A stretch of 43,563 nt of DNA, taken from assembly GCA_003247225.1 (NCBI GenBank), contig QKAK01000146.1, positions 1 to 43,563 on the forward strand, read 5' to 3'. Position 1 is the stretch's first letter, and each line of letters starts with the position of its first letter. The stretch comes from Spirochaetota bacterium. Its GTDB lineage: Bacteria; Spirochaetota; Spirochaetia; Treponematales; UBA12059. The notes under the pieces were generated by a model that worked only from the letters and a program-made list of their open reading frames with translations, was not told the origin of the DNA and did no database searches. The position numbers and the translations under genes were made by a program. Shown here piece by piece: positions 34,945 through 43,052 of the stretch.

Positions 34945-36876
34945 ATGCGCAATCGTTTCTTATGCATAACCGCCCTTGGCCTAGTCGCCCTCGGAGCCGC
35001 GTGGGCCCAGGACTCCGGCTCGAGCGGCGATGACGGCTCCCAGAGCGCGTACGATATCTTCGGCCTGAGCGCCGACGACTTCGACCCGAGCGGCGGGGCC
35101 GGCGAGGCGACTGCGGTCGACGATGCGCCGGAAACGATCGAGTCCCCGACCCCGGAGGCCGATAGCGTCGACGACGGGGTCTCCGAGTCGACCGCCGAGC
35201 CTATCGCCGAGTCTGTTACCGAGTCTGTTACCGAGCAGGCCGCCGAGTTTGTTACCGAGCAGGTCGCCGAGCCGGTCGCCGAGCCGAGTCCTGAACCGGT
35301 CGCGGAGGCTGGGTCCGAACCCGCGGCCGATGCGGTTCCCGAGGCGCAGGCGTCGATCCAGGCGACCGTTTCCGAGGCCGAGGAAACGCTGATGGCCGAG
35401 ATCATGCGCCTTCTCGCCGAGCGCGACTCCCTCTACGAGGAGATCCTCGGGCTGCGGGCCGAGAACCTGGAGCTGGCGCGGGCGGCCGACGAGGCCGAGT
35501 ACTATAGGCTGCGATCGACCGAGCTCGAGTCCGAGATAGAGAGGCTCGAGGGCGAGCTGGCGGCCAAGGAAGCCGCGCTCGCCGACGCGGACGCCCGCCT
35601 GGCCGATATCGAGGCCCAGCTGGCCGAGGAGGGCGCGAGGCTGGCCGACGCCGAGGCCCGCCTGGCCGTCGGCGAACTGGACGACGACGCGCTCGGCGCC
35701 GCGCTGATCGAGAAGGACGAGCTGTTGGCCGGGAAGGACGCGTCGCTGGCGGAGAAGGACGCGCTGCTATCCGAGAAGGACGCCGCGATAGCCGAGAAGG
35801 ACGCGTCGCTAGTCGAGAAGGACGCCGCGATAGCCGAGAAGGACGCGATGCTCGCCGAACGGGACGCGAGCGTCGCCGAGCTGGACGCGCGTATCGCGTC
35901 CCTCGACGCGGAACTGGCCGAGGCGAAGGCCTCGCTGGCCGAGGCCGAGTCGGCGCTCGCCGAGCGGGACGGGCCCGTCGAGGCTTCCGCGTCCGCCGAG
36001 GCAGTCGCGCCGCCGGCCGTCGCGACGCGCGACGACGGCGCGGCCGCGGCCGAGACGATAGCCGCCCTGGAAGGCAGGGTGGCCGAGCTGAGCGCCGAGC
36101 GCGACGCGGCCGTTGCGACCAGGGACGCGGCGGTCGCCACGCGCGACGCCTCCGACGCGATGCGGCTCGCGACCGAGCGTATCCTCGAGGAGACGAAGGC
36201 CGAGCTCGAGCGGGCCTTGGCGGACGCGAAGGCCGCGGGGGCCGTCGTCCCGTCGCCGGCCCGGGCCGCGGCCGGCGGCTACCTGTCCGGCTGGGCCATC
36301 GACGCGTCGCGCTTCGCCAGGCGGCTGCGCTCCGGCTTCGACGGCTCCTCGTCCCGCCTCGGCTCCTGGAGGATATCCGGGGAGACGGCGAGCCAGACCG
36401 ACCCGAGCCAGTACTTCTCGCGGCTGGAGATGCCGCTGGCCCAGGGCGAGGCCGCCACGCTGTACCGGTTCAAGGCGCGCTCGACCGGCGACGGCTGGGT
36501 CGGGATAGGGCTCCACCTCTACGTCGAGGACGTGAAGAAGCGCCGCGGCTACGGCGAGGGCAAGAGCCTGCTCGTCTGGTTCACGCGCGACCGGGCTGCC
36601 CGGGGCGACGACGCCACGTACCTGCAGCTGTACCGCTCGGACGACGACGTGGTGATGGAGCGCATGTTCGACGCGGAGCTGTCCGACGGCATCGAGCGCT
36701 GGCGCTCGGTCGAGGTGCTGTACGATCCGGCGGCCGAGTACATAGCCGTCTCGGTGGACGGCGTGCTGCGCGTCGTCTACAAGACCTTCTTCGGACGAGA
36801 CTCCGGGGCTACCGTGTCGCTACGGACGCTCGGCGCGGGCGGCTCGTTCTCCGACTTCTCCGCCTGGGCGGAGTAG
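34945..36876 (+). CDS. Exported coiled-coil protein with EKDA repeats and a C-terminal beta-sandwich
   Basis: The 643-residue protein has a signal peptide (CITALGLVALGAAWA), an acidic Thr/Glu/Pro-rich region at about 30-140 with short repeats (ESVTESVTEQ), and a coiled coil from about 145 to 430. Seven-residue units of the type AEKDA[SALI]L occur at about 254-300. The C-terminal 200 residues form a LamG-like or jelly-roll domain (LSGWAIDASRFARRLRSGF, YRFKARSTGDGWVGIGLHLY, VSVDGVLRVVYKTFFG). It is probably a periplasmic or surface structural protein. The GH18 gene follows after 7 nt, so the two are co-transcribed. Function is unknown. Confidence 0.8.
   Translation: MRNRFLCITALGLVALGAAWAQDSGSSGDDGSQSAYDIFGLSADDFDPSGGAGEATAVDDAPETIESPTPEADSVDDGVSESTAEPIAESVTESVTEQAAEFVTEQVAEPVAEPSPEPVAEAGSEPAADAVPEAQASIQATVSEAEETLMAEIMRLLAERDSLYEEILGLRAENLELARAADEAEYYRLRSTELESEIERLEGELAAKEAALADADARLADIEAQLAEEGARLADAEARLAVGELDDDALGAALIEKDELLAGKDASLAEKDALLSEKDAAIAEKDASLVEKDAAIAEKDAMLAERDASVAELDARIASLDAELAEAKASLAEAESALAERDGPVEASASAEAVAPPAVATRDDGAAAAETIAALEGRVAELSAERDAAVATRDAAVATRDASDAMRLATERILEETKAELERALADAKAAGAVVPSPARAAAGGYLSGWAIDASRFARRLRSGFDGSSSRLGSWRISGETASQTDPSQYFSRLEMPLAQGEAATLYRFKARSTGDGWVGIGLHLYVEDVKKRRGYGEGKSLLVWFTRDRAARGDDATYLQLYRSDDDVVMERMFDAELSDGIERWRSVEVLYDPAAEYIAVSVDGVLRVVYKTFFGRDSGATVSLRTLGAGGSFSDFSAWAE
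35709..35860. repeat. 21-bp coding repeats in the coiled-coil gene
   Basis: The core GAGAAGGACGC recurs every 21 bp about six times, and a 33-bp block (GAGAAGGACGCCGCGATAGC onward) is present in two identical copies 42 bp apart. The period of seven codons keeps the heptad register of the coiled coil. Confidence 0.75.
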
Positions 36877-36883
36877 GCCGGCC

Positions 36884-37867
36884 GTGAGGATCGCTAAGGC
36901 CGCGGGCTTCAGAGCTCTGGCGCTGTCGGCCTTGGGCCTGTCGGCGATCGCGACGAGCGCCCAGCCGATAGCCGACGGCTCGGCCGGCGTGGCCTTCGGC
37001 GAGGTCTGGGCCTACCTGATGCGCGGCGAGGAGCGCTTCCTCGGCGACGGGCTGCCGATCACCGACCTGTGCCTGTTCAGCGCCGAGATCAACGCCTACG
37101 GAGAGCTCGTCGGCGTTCCCCCGATAGACGCCGTATCCTCGTTCCCGGGCCGCAAGCACCTCGTGGTGGCCGAGGTCGGCAGCTACTCGCTGACCCACTT
37201 CTGCCTCGACCCTTCCTTCCCGATACGGGCGGCCCTCGTCGAGGCAATCGTCGCGGCCGCCGAGCCGTTCGACGGCGTGCAGATCGACTTCGAGGCGATC
37301 CCGATCAGGGACCGCGACAACTTCGTGACGTTCCTCGGCGAGCTCAAGGCCGGCCTCGGCTCCAGGGCGCTGAGCGTCGCGGCGCCGGCCAGGCTTTCGG
37401 CCGCCGGCGACGCGCTCGGCTACTCAAGGCTCGCCGCCGTCGCCGACCGCGTCGTCGTGATGGCCTATGACGAGCACTGGAGCACCAGCGAGCCCGGGCC
37501 GGTCGCCTCGATGGACTGGTGCCGAGGCGTCGCCGCGTACGCCCGCTCCGTCGTGCCGCCCGAGCGGCTCGTGATGGGGCTGCCGTTCTACGGCAGGGCC
37601 TGGGGCGACCGGAGGACGAACCGCGCCCTCAAGTACTCGGCGGTCGAGGAGCTGATAGCGGAGAAGGGCGTCGGCGTCTTCTTCCGCGAGAGCGGCGCGC
37701 CGCGCATCCGGTACCAGGAGACGGTCAACGTCGACGTGTACTACGACGACGCCGAGTCGCTGCTCGAGCGGATGCGGCTGTACCGCGACTCGGGCGTGCG
37801 CTCGGTGGCGTTCTGGCGCCTCGGCCAGGAGGACCCCGCGGTCTGGAAGGCCGTAAGCCGCGACTAG
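36884..37867 (+). CDS. Secreted GH18-family (chitinase/YaaH-like) protein
   Basis: The 327-residue protein from GTG 36884 has a signal peptide (RALALSALGLSAIATSAQ) and a GH18 TIM barrel. The catalytic motif is FDGVQIDFE, with acid Glu137 and Asp135 present, but position 133 is Gln where the DGxDxDxE consensus has Asp. VVMAYDEHWSTSEPGP (substrate-site M-x-Y-D) and LVMGLPFYGRAW follow, with FWRLGQEDP near the end. The best overall impression is the spore-cortex or peptidoglycan-type SleL/YaaH branch rather than true chitinase. It shares an operon with the coiled-coil protein and converges on the chemoreceptor gene, overlapping it by 4 bp. Confidence 0.87.
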   Translation: MRIAKAAGFRALALSALGLSAIATSAQPIADGSAGVAFGEVWAYLMRGEERFLGDGLPITDLCLFSAEINAYGELVGVPPIDAVSSFPGRKHLVVAEVGSYSLTHFCLDPSFPIRAALVEAIVAAAEPFDGVQIDFEAIPIRDRDNFVTFLGELKAGLGSRALSVAAPARLSAAGDALGYSRLAAVADRVVVMAYDEHWSTSEPGPVASMDWCRGVAAYARSVVPPERLVMGLPFYGRAWGDRRTNRALKYSAVEELIAEKGVGVFFRESGAPRIRYQETVNVDVYYDDAESLLERMRLYRDSGVRSVAFWRLGQEDPAVWKAVSRD

Positions 37868-40077
37868 GCCGGCTCGTCCCCCTCGCCCTTGAGCTTGAAT
37901 ATCGAGAGCCGCTCGTCCATGCGGTCGATGCTCGCCTTGTTATCGGTCGTCATCTCCTCGGCCTTGGTCACCGCCTGGCGGATGCTGGCCGTGCAGGTCC
38001 TGACGCCTGAGATGCTCTCCTGTATATCCGTCGAATAACGGGTCAGGGCCTCGGTCTCGAGCGATATCTGCCCCGCGATGTCCGAGACCGCTTGCGCCTC
38101 GCCGTCCATATCCCTGGACGCCCGTTTCATCGAGTCGAGGGACGATAGGATCCGATTGGAGCCGGCGCTCTGCTCCTCCATCGCCTGCCTGACCTCCTCC
38201 TCGAGCCGGGTTACCGTCCGGATCAGGTCGCGTATCTCGTCGAAGTTGACCCCCGCCTTGCGGGACGACTCGGCGATCTCGCCTATCGTGCCGGCCACCT
38301 CGGCGAGCATCCCCTTGATGCTCTTGGACTGCTCGCTCGTGCTGGCCGACAGCTTGCGTATCTCGTCGGCCACGACCGCGAAGCCCTTGCCGGACTCGCC
38401 GGCGTGGGCCGCCTCGATCGCGGCGTTCATCGCCAGCAGGTTCGTCTCGGCCGCGATGCCGGCGATGATGCTGTTCGTCTCCAGCAGGGTCTCGGACTGC
38501 CCGTAGACCAGCTTGATCTTCTGGATGACGTCCGCGAGCAGGGTGGCCCCGACGCCCGAGGTCTCGTTGAGCGCGCCGTAGTACTCGTTGGCCTTGACGA
38601 CGCTGGCGGTCACCTTCTCTATCCTGCCCAGCATCGCCTCGATAGCGGATACCGACTCCAAGATCAGCGCCGACTCGGCCTTGGAGCCGCGCTCGAGGCT
38701 ATGGATGCTCGAGATGATGCGCTGGACCGATGCGGTCGCCTCGCCGATGGCCCTCGCGATATCGTCGCCGCGCTCGGTGACGTTCCGGACGGCGGCCTCG
38801 GTGTCGTCGAAGGAGCCGCCCGTCCGGCGCATCTCCCGGACGAGCAGGTTCGCGCTGTCGGCGAGCCTGCCGACGTCGCCCTTGAGCGCCCCGAGCAGGT
38901 CGCTCAGGGTGGCTGTCAGCTTGTTGAAGCCGCCGGCCAGCTGCCCGGTCTCGTCCCGGTTGCGGATGTGCAGCTCCGGGCGCAGGTCGCCGGTGGCGAT
39001 TATATCGAAGGTGTTGCGCAGCTCCACCAGCGGGCGGCTGATCCTGCCCGAGATGCCGACGATCAGCGCGCCCTCTACTGCCAGCGCCGCGACCAGTACG
39101 ACGAGCAGGAACAGGCTTATCCGGGCCGGAGTCCTCAGTATGATGTCCTTCGAGATGGATACGATGTACAGCCAGGGGCTCAGGCCCTCGTCGATCGTTA
39201 CCGAGGCGAGCATCTGCAGAGTCTTACCGCCTCGCAGCTCCACCTCGACGAAGGGCACCGCCCCGTCGCCTCCCGAGAGCATCGCCGACGCCGCCGAGAC
39301 CGTGTCGGTCGACTGGGAGTCGGCCAGGTACTGGCCCGACGCGTCGAACAGGGTGTCGGCCAGGATCAGGCCCTCGTAGGTGGCCAGCGACGAGTAGCCG
39401 CCGCTGCGGATGTCTATCGACTCGAGGATGCCGCTCAGGTAGGATATCGGGAAGTCCATGCCGACGACGCCGATCCGATCCCCGTCCGGGCCGCGTACGG
39501 GCATGGCGAGCGTCATCATGCTGACGACCTCGCCGTCCTCCATCTCCTCGTCGTACGGCTCGGAATGCCACAGCCCGCCGGCGGCCATCGGGCCGGCGTA
39601 GTAGTCCTCCTCGTAGCTCTCCGCTCCCCAGGCGTCGATCGAGACCTTGGCCGTTCCCTCGGCGTCCCGGTAGGCCCATACGGCGTAGTTGCCGAGCTCG
39701 TCGTAGCCGCCGGTGTTCGCGAATTCGGCGTCGCGCCCGTCCCAGGCGTTCGGTTCGAATAGTACCCATAGGGCGACGATGGAATCGCGGAGCTTCATCG
39801 TCTCGAGGAAGACCGGCTGGAGCAGCTCCCGGTCCGTCCGTCCATCGGCCTTGAACACCTCGACGAGGCGGGCGGTCACCTTGAGCGTCTCGCCGGCCGG
39901 CTTGAAGCTCTCCTCGACGAGGGCCGCGCCCTCGCGGGCGTGCTGGGCGGCCGTATCGTAGGCGTAGTCGTTGAGTATGCCGACGATCCTGTACCCGAGG
40001 AGGGCGAGGGCCGCCGAGAAGACGATGAAGGCCGAGCTGATAAGGTATACGAGCATCTTGCTTTTAATCGTTCTCAT
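37864..40077 (-). CDS. Methyl-accepting chemotaxis protein with dCache sensor
   Basis: The 737-residue receptor has a first membrane helix at about 10-30, a periplasmic double-Cache domain at 35-310 (DSIVALWVLFEPNAWDG, YYAGPMAAGGLWHSEPYDE, VGVVGMDFPISYLSGIL), a second helix at about 315-340 and HAMP (GRISRPLVELRNTFDIIATGDL). The signalling domain has the highly conserved tip ETNLLAMNAAIEAAHAGESGKGFAVVADEIRKLS. The dCache pocket usually binds amino acids or other small ligands; the ligand here is unknown. It is monocistronic, and no cytoplasmic che genes are nearby. The final residues do not form an obvious CheR-tethering pentapeptide. Confidence 0.96.
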   Translation of the reverse strand: MRTIKSKMLVYLISSAFIVFSAALALLGYRIVGILNDYAYDTAAQHAREGAALVEESFKPAGETLKVTARLVEVFKADGRTDRELLQPVFLETMKLRDSIVALWVLFEPNAWDGRDAEFANTGGYDELGNYAVWAYRDAEGTAKVSIDAWGAESYEEDYYAGPMAAGGLWHSEPYDEEMEDGEVVSMMTLAMPVRGPDGDRIGVVGMDFPISYLSGILESIDIRSGGYSSLATYEGLILADTLFDASGQYLADSQSTDTVSAASAMLSGGDGAVPFVEVELRGGKTLQMLASVTIDEGLSPWLYIVSISKDIILRTPARISLFLLVVLVAALAVEGALIVGISGRISRPLVELRNTFDIIATGDLRPELHIRNRDETGQLAGGFNKLTATLSDLLGALKGDVGRLADSANLLVREMRRTGGSFDDTEAAVRNVTERGDDIARAIGEATASVQRIISSIHSLERGSKAESALILESVSAIEAMLGRIEKVTASVVKANEYYGALNETSGVGATLLADVIQKIKLVYGQSETLLETNSIIAGIAAETNLLAMNAAIEAAHAGESGKGFAVVADEIRKLSASTSEQSKSIKGMLAEVAGTIGEIAESSRKAGVNFDEIRDLIRTVTRLEEEVRQAMEEQSAGSNRILSSLDSMKRASRDMDGEAQAVSDIAGQISLETEALTRYSTDIQESISGVRTCTASIRQAVTKAEEMTTDNKASIDRMDERLSIFKLKGEGDEPA

Positions 40078-40197
40078 GGCCGCCCTTCGTTGAACGCGTA
40101 TGAAATAATCGATCGATCACTATGACTATCAGATAAATCGATCCCGGATGCAAGCGCGGGCGATCCTCCGGGCGTATACGGCTCATCGGAGGAACCT

Positions 40198-41226
40198 ATG
40201 GCTCGCATCAAGCGTCTCTCGGCCGTCGCGGCGGCGGCGTTCCTGGCCTCGTGCGTACCGGAACCGTCGCCGGAATGGTTCTCCGCCGACGACTTAAGGC
40301 CGCCGGCGGTGGCGTCCTGGGGGCCGACCGGCCCGTCCGAGCTGGTGATCGGCTTCGACGAGGACATAGCGTCGGCGGAGCCGGGCTTCGCCTCGTATCC
40401 GGGACCGGCGGTGGCGTCGGCGGTCCCGGGCGACGACGGCCGCTCCGTTCGGGTGACGCTCGACGGCGTCCTGGCGCCCGGGGCCGCCTACTCGGTGTCC
40501 GGCGTCGTCGCCGACGCGGCCGGCAACCTGTCCGGCTTCGCGCTGCCGTACTGGGGCTACAACCCGGACCCGCCGGGCATGCTGATCAACGAATTGATCA
40601 CCGAGGGCTCGGCTACCCACCCGGACGCGGTCGAATTCTACGTCGCCGAAGCCGGCGACTGCGCCGGCCTGGCGTTCTTCGTCGGTTCGCCGTCCGATTA
40701 CGCGTGCCGCTACGTGTTCCCGCCCCTCGCGGTAGCCGCCGGCGACTACGTCACGCTGCACCTGAAGCCCCAGGGCGCGGCCGACGAAGTCGACGAGTCG
40801 GCCGCCAAGGACGAGTCCGCGGGGCTCGACGCGAGCGCCGCCGCGTGGGACCTCTGGTACCGCGGCGGCGACGGCGCCCTGCCCGGCAAGAACGGCGCCG
40901 TCGCGCTCTGCTCGTCGCCCCGCGGCGCGATGCTCGACGCCGTAGCCTACAGCGAGCGCTTCGTCGACTCGGATACCGCCTACGGCGGCTTCGGGACGAC
41001 GGCCCTGCGCGACCGGGTCGCGGAGATCGCGGCCGCGGGCGCCTGGGCCGCGTCCGACCCGCCCCGGCCGGAGGATTGCGCCAGGTCGACCGGTACGACG
41101 AGCACCCGCAGCCTCTGCCGTTTTTCGGCGTCGGACGATACCGATTCCGGCGCTGACTGGCACGTCGTCCCGACCCGGGGCTCGACGATCGGGGCCCCGA
41201 ACTCCGACGAGGTCTACGTCCCGTAA
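40198..41226 (+). CDS. Lipoprotein with Ig-like and LTD-like domains
   Basis: The 342-residue protein has a lipoprotein signal (LSAVAAAAFLASCVPEP, Cys near 19). A bacterial Ig-like segment (SELVIGFDEDIASAEPGF...VRVTLDGVLAPGAAYSVSGVVADAAGNLSG) is followed by a domain starting MLINELITEGSATHPDAVEFYV and ending PTRGSTIGAPN, which resembles the lamin-tail (LTD) fold common in secreted bacterial proteins. It is probably displayed at the surface. GGAGGA lies upstream of ATG 40198. It is not obviously linked in function to the aro genes that follow. Confidence 0.75.
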   Translation: MARIKRLSAVAAAAFLASCVPEPSPEWFSADDLRPPAVASWGPTGPSELVIGFDEDIASAEPGFASYPGPAVASAVPGDDGRSVRVTLDGVLAPGAAYSVSGVVADAAGNLSGFALPYWGYNPDPPGMLINELITEGSATHPDAVEFYVAEAGDCAGLAFFVGSPSDYACRYVFPPLAVAAGDYVTLHLKPQGAADEVDESAAKDESAGLDASAAAWDLWYRGGDGALPGKNGAVALCSSPRGAMLDAVAYSERFVDSDTAYGGFGTTALRDRVAEIAAAGAWAASDPPRPEDCARSTGTTSTRSLCRFSASDDTDSGADWHVVPTRGSTIGAPNSDEVYVP

Positions 41227-41275
41227 CCGGAGGCCCGGCCTAGACCCGAAGGCTCCGGGACGGATAAGATGCGGC

Positions 41276-41794
41276 ATGGAGAAACGATCGTATCGGGAGC
41301 TCGGCGTCGCCCTCGTCGGCCTGCCCGCCTCCGGCAAGACTAGCGCCGGCGCCCTGCTGGCCGGCTTGCTAGGCATGCCCTTCGTCGACCTGGACGAACG
41401 GGTCGAGCGGGAAGCGGGGCGATCGATCCCGGCCCTGTTCGAGGACGAGGGCGAGGACGGCTTCAGGCGGCGCGAGCGCGCGGCCCTCGAGGGCGTCGCC
41501 GCGGGCGGGCCCGCGGTGCTGGCCACCGGAGGCGGCACCGTCGAGCTGCCCGAGAACCGCGCGATCCTTCGGGATCGCTTCGTCACCGTCTGGATCAAGG
41601 CGGACCCGGCTGCGGTAGCCGCGAGGAGCGCCGGCTCCGGGCGGCCGCTCCTGTCCGGCGACGTCGAGGCCGGCGTCCGACGCCTCTACGAGCGCAGGCG
41701 GGCCTGGTACGAGGAATGCGCCGCGATAGCCGTCCAGTCGGACGGCATGCGCCCGGCCATGCTGGCGGAGGCGATCCGTGACGCGCTCCGTTAG
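41276..41794 (+). CDS. aroK: Shikimate kinase
   Basis: The 172-residue protein has Walker A GLPASGKTS (residues 15-23), the shikimate-binding DLDERVE and FRRRERAAL, the GGGTV motif and the lid RPLL. It phosphorylates shikimate to shikimate-3-phosphate in chorismate synthesis. No Shine-Dalgarno sequence is seen before ATG 41276; a TAAGAT hexamer lies 5 nt upstream. It overlaps aroA by 17 bp, so the next pathway step but one is translated with it. Confidence 0.94.
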   Translation: MEKRSYRELGVALVGLPASGKTSAGALLAGLLGMPFVDLDERVEREAGRSIPALFEDEGEDGFRRRERAALEGVAAGGPAVLATGGGTVELPENRAILRDRFVTVWIKADPAAVAARSAGSGRPLLSGDVEAGVRRLYERRRAWYEECAAIAVQSDGMRPAMLAEAIRDALR

Positions 41795-43052
41795 CCCGTC
41801 CGCGGTGGCCGGGCGCGTCGTAGCGCCGCCGTCCAAGAGCGCGATGCAGCGCGCCGTGGCCTGCGCCGCGATGGCCCGCGGTGTCTCGGTCATACGCAAC
41901 CCGAGCCCGTGCGCCGACTCGATCGCCGCCTGCCGCGTAGCCGAGGCCCTCGGCGCCTCGGTCGAGCGCCGCGACGATAGGGTCATGGTGCGCGGCGGCC
42001 TCTCGGCGGCGGGAAGGGCGTCCCCGGTCGTCGCGTCGTGCGGCGAGTCGGGCCTGTGCCTGCGGATGTTCTCGGCGATAGCGGCCCTGCTGCCGGTCGA
42101 CGTCGAGCTGCGGGCCGAGGGTTCCCTGGCGTCCCGGTCGGTCGCGATGGTGGCCGACGCCCTCGAGGCCCTCGGCGCGCGCTGCTCGACGAGCGGCGGG
42201 CTGCCGCCGGTCAGGCTTCGCGGGCCGCTCAGGCCGGGCCGCGTAAGGGTCGACGGCTCGGTCAGCTCGCAGTTCGTCACCGGGCTCGTCATGGCCCTGC
42301 CGATGGCCGGGGGCGAGTCGACGGTATCGGTCGAGCGGCTCGCGAGCGGGGGCTACGTCGAGCTGACCATGGAGGTCATGCGCGCCTTCGGCGCCGAGGC
42401 CTGGCGCGACGGCGCCGACATACGGGTCGCCGGGACGCCGTACCGGGCGGCCGACTACGAGGTCGAGGGGGACTGGAGCGGCGCGGCCTTCATGCTGGTC
42501 GCCGGCGCCGTCGCCGGCCGAGGCGCCCTCGAGGTGGTCGGGCTGAACCCGGGTTCGAGCCAGCCGGACCGCGCCGTCGTCGCGGCGCTCGAGGCCGCCG
42601 GCGCCGTCGTCGAGGGCGTCCCGGGCGGCTACCGGGTCGGCGGCTCGGACCTGCGCGGCTTCGACTTCGACGCGACCGATTGCCCCGACCTGTTCCCGCC
42701 GCTCGTCGCGCTGGCTTCCCGCTGCCGCGGGACGACCAGGCTTGCCGGCGCGTCAAGGCTGCGCGGCAAGGAGAGCGACCGGGCCGCCGCGCTGTCGGAG
42801 GAATTCGGAGGGCTCGGGCTCGATATCCGGGTGGACGGCGACGAGATGACCGTGGTCGGCCCGGGGCCGACGGGCCCCGGCGGCGGCCGCCCGCTGGAGG
42901 GAGCGGTGTCGTCGCGGGGCGACCATCGCATAGCGATGGCCGCCGCGGTAGCCGCGCTCGCCGGCTCCGGCCCCGTGGCCATAGGCGGCGCCGAGTGCGT
43001 CTCGAAGAGCTGGCCGGGCTTCTTCGACGCGCTCGACTCGATCAGGGCCTAG
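41778..43052 (+). CDS. aroA: 3-phosphoshikimate 1-carboxyvinyltransferase (EPSP synthase)
   Basis: The 424-residue protein begins at GTG 41778 within the end of aroK. It has PPSKSAMQRAVACAAMA (shikimate-phosphate Lys/Ser site), CGESGLCLRMFSAIAALL in place of the usual L-G-N-A-G-T motif, SSQFVTGLVMALPMA, GDWSGAAFMLVAGA, RLRGKESDRA and DHRIAMAAAVAAL, ending VSKSWPGFFDAL. It transfers enolpyruvyl from PEP to shikimate-3-phosphate. The G-E-S-G-L variant of the PEP-site loop is notable; in other EPSP synthases changes in this loop alter glyphosate response, but no prediction is made here. The 3' end overlaps tyrA by 11 bp, convergently. Confidence 0.94.
   Translation: MTRSVSPSAVAGRVVAPPSKSAMQRAVACAAMARGVSVIRNPSPCADSIAACRVAEALGASVERRDDRVMVRGGLSAAGRASPVVASCGESGLCLRMFSAIAALLPVDVELRAEGSLASRSVAMVADALEALGARCSTSGGLPPVRLRGPLRPGRVRVDGSVSSQFVTGLVMALPMAGGESTVSVERLASGGYVELTMEVMRAFGAEAWRDGADIRVAGTPYRAADYEVEGDWSGAAFMLVAGAVAGRGALEVVGLNPGSSQPDRAVVAALEAAGAVVEGVPGGYRVGGSDLRGFDFDATDCPDLFPPLVALASRCRGTTRLAGASRLRGKESDRAAALSEEFGGLGLDIRVDGDEMTVVGPGPTGPGGGRPLEGAVSSRGDHRIAMAAAVAALAGSGPVAIGGAECVSKSWPGFFDALDSIRA

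Noticed and set aside
35709-35860. DNA repeat with a regulatory role
   Set aside because: The 21-bp period is explained by the heptad coiled coil it encodes.
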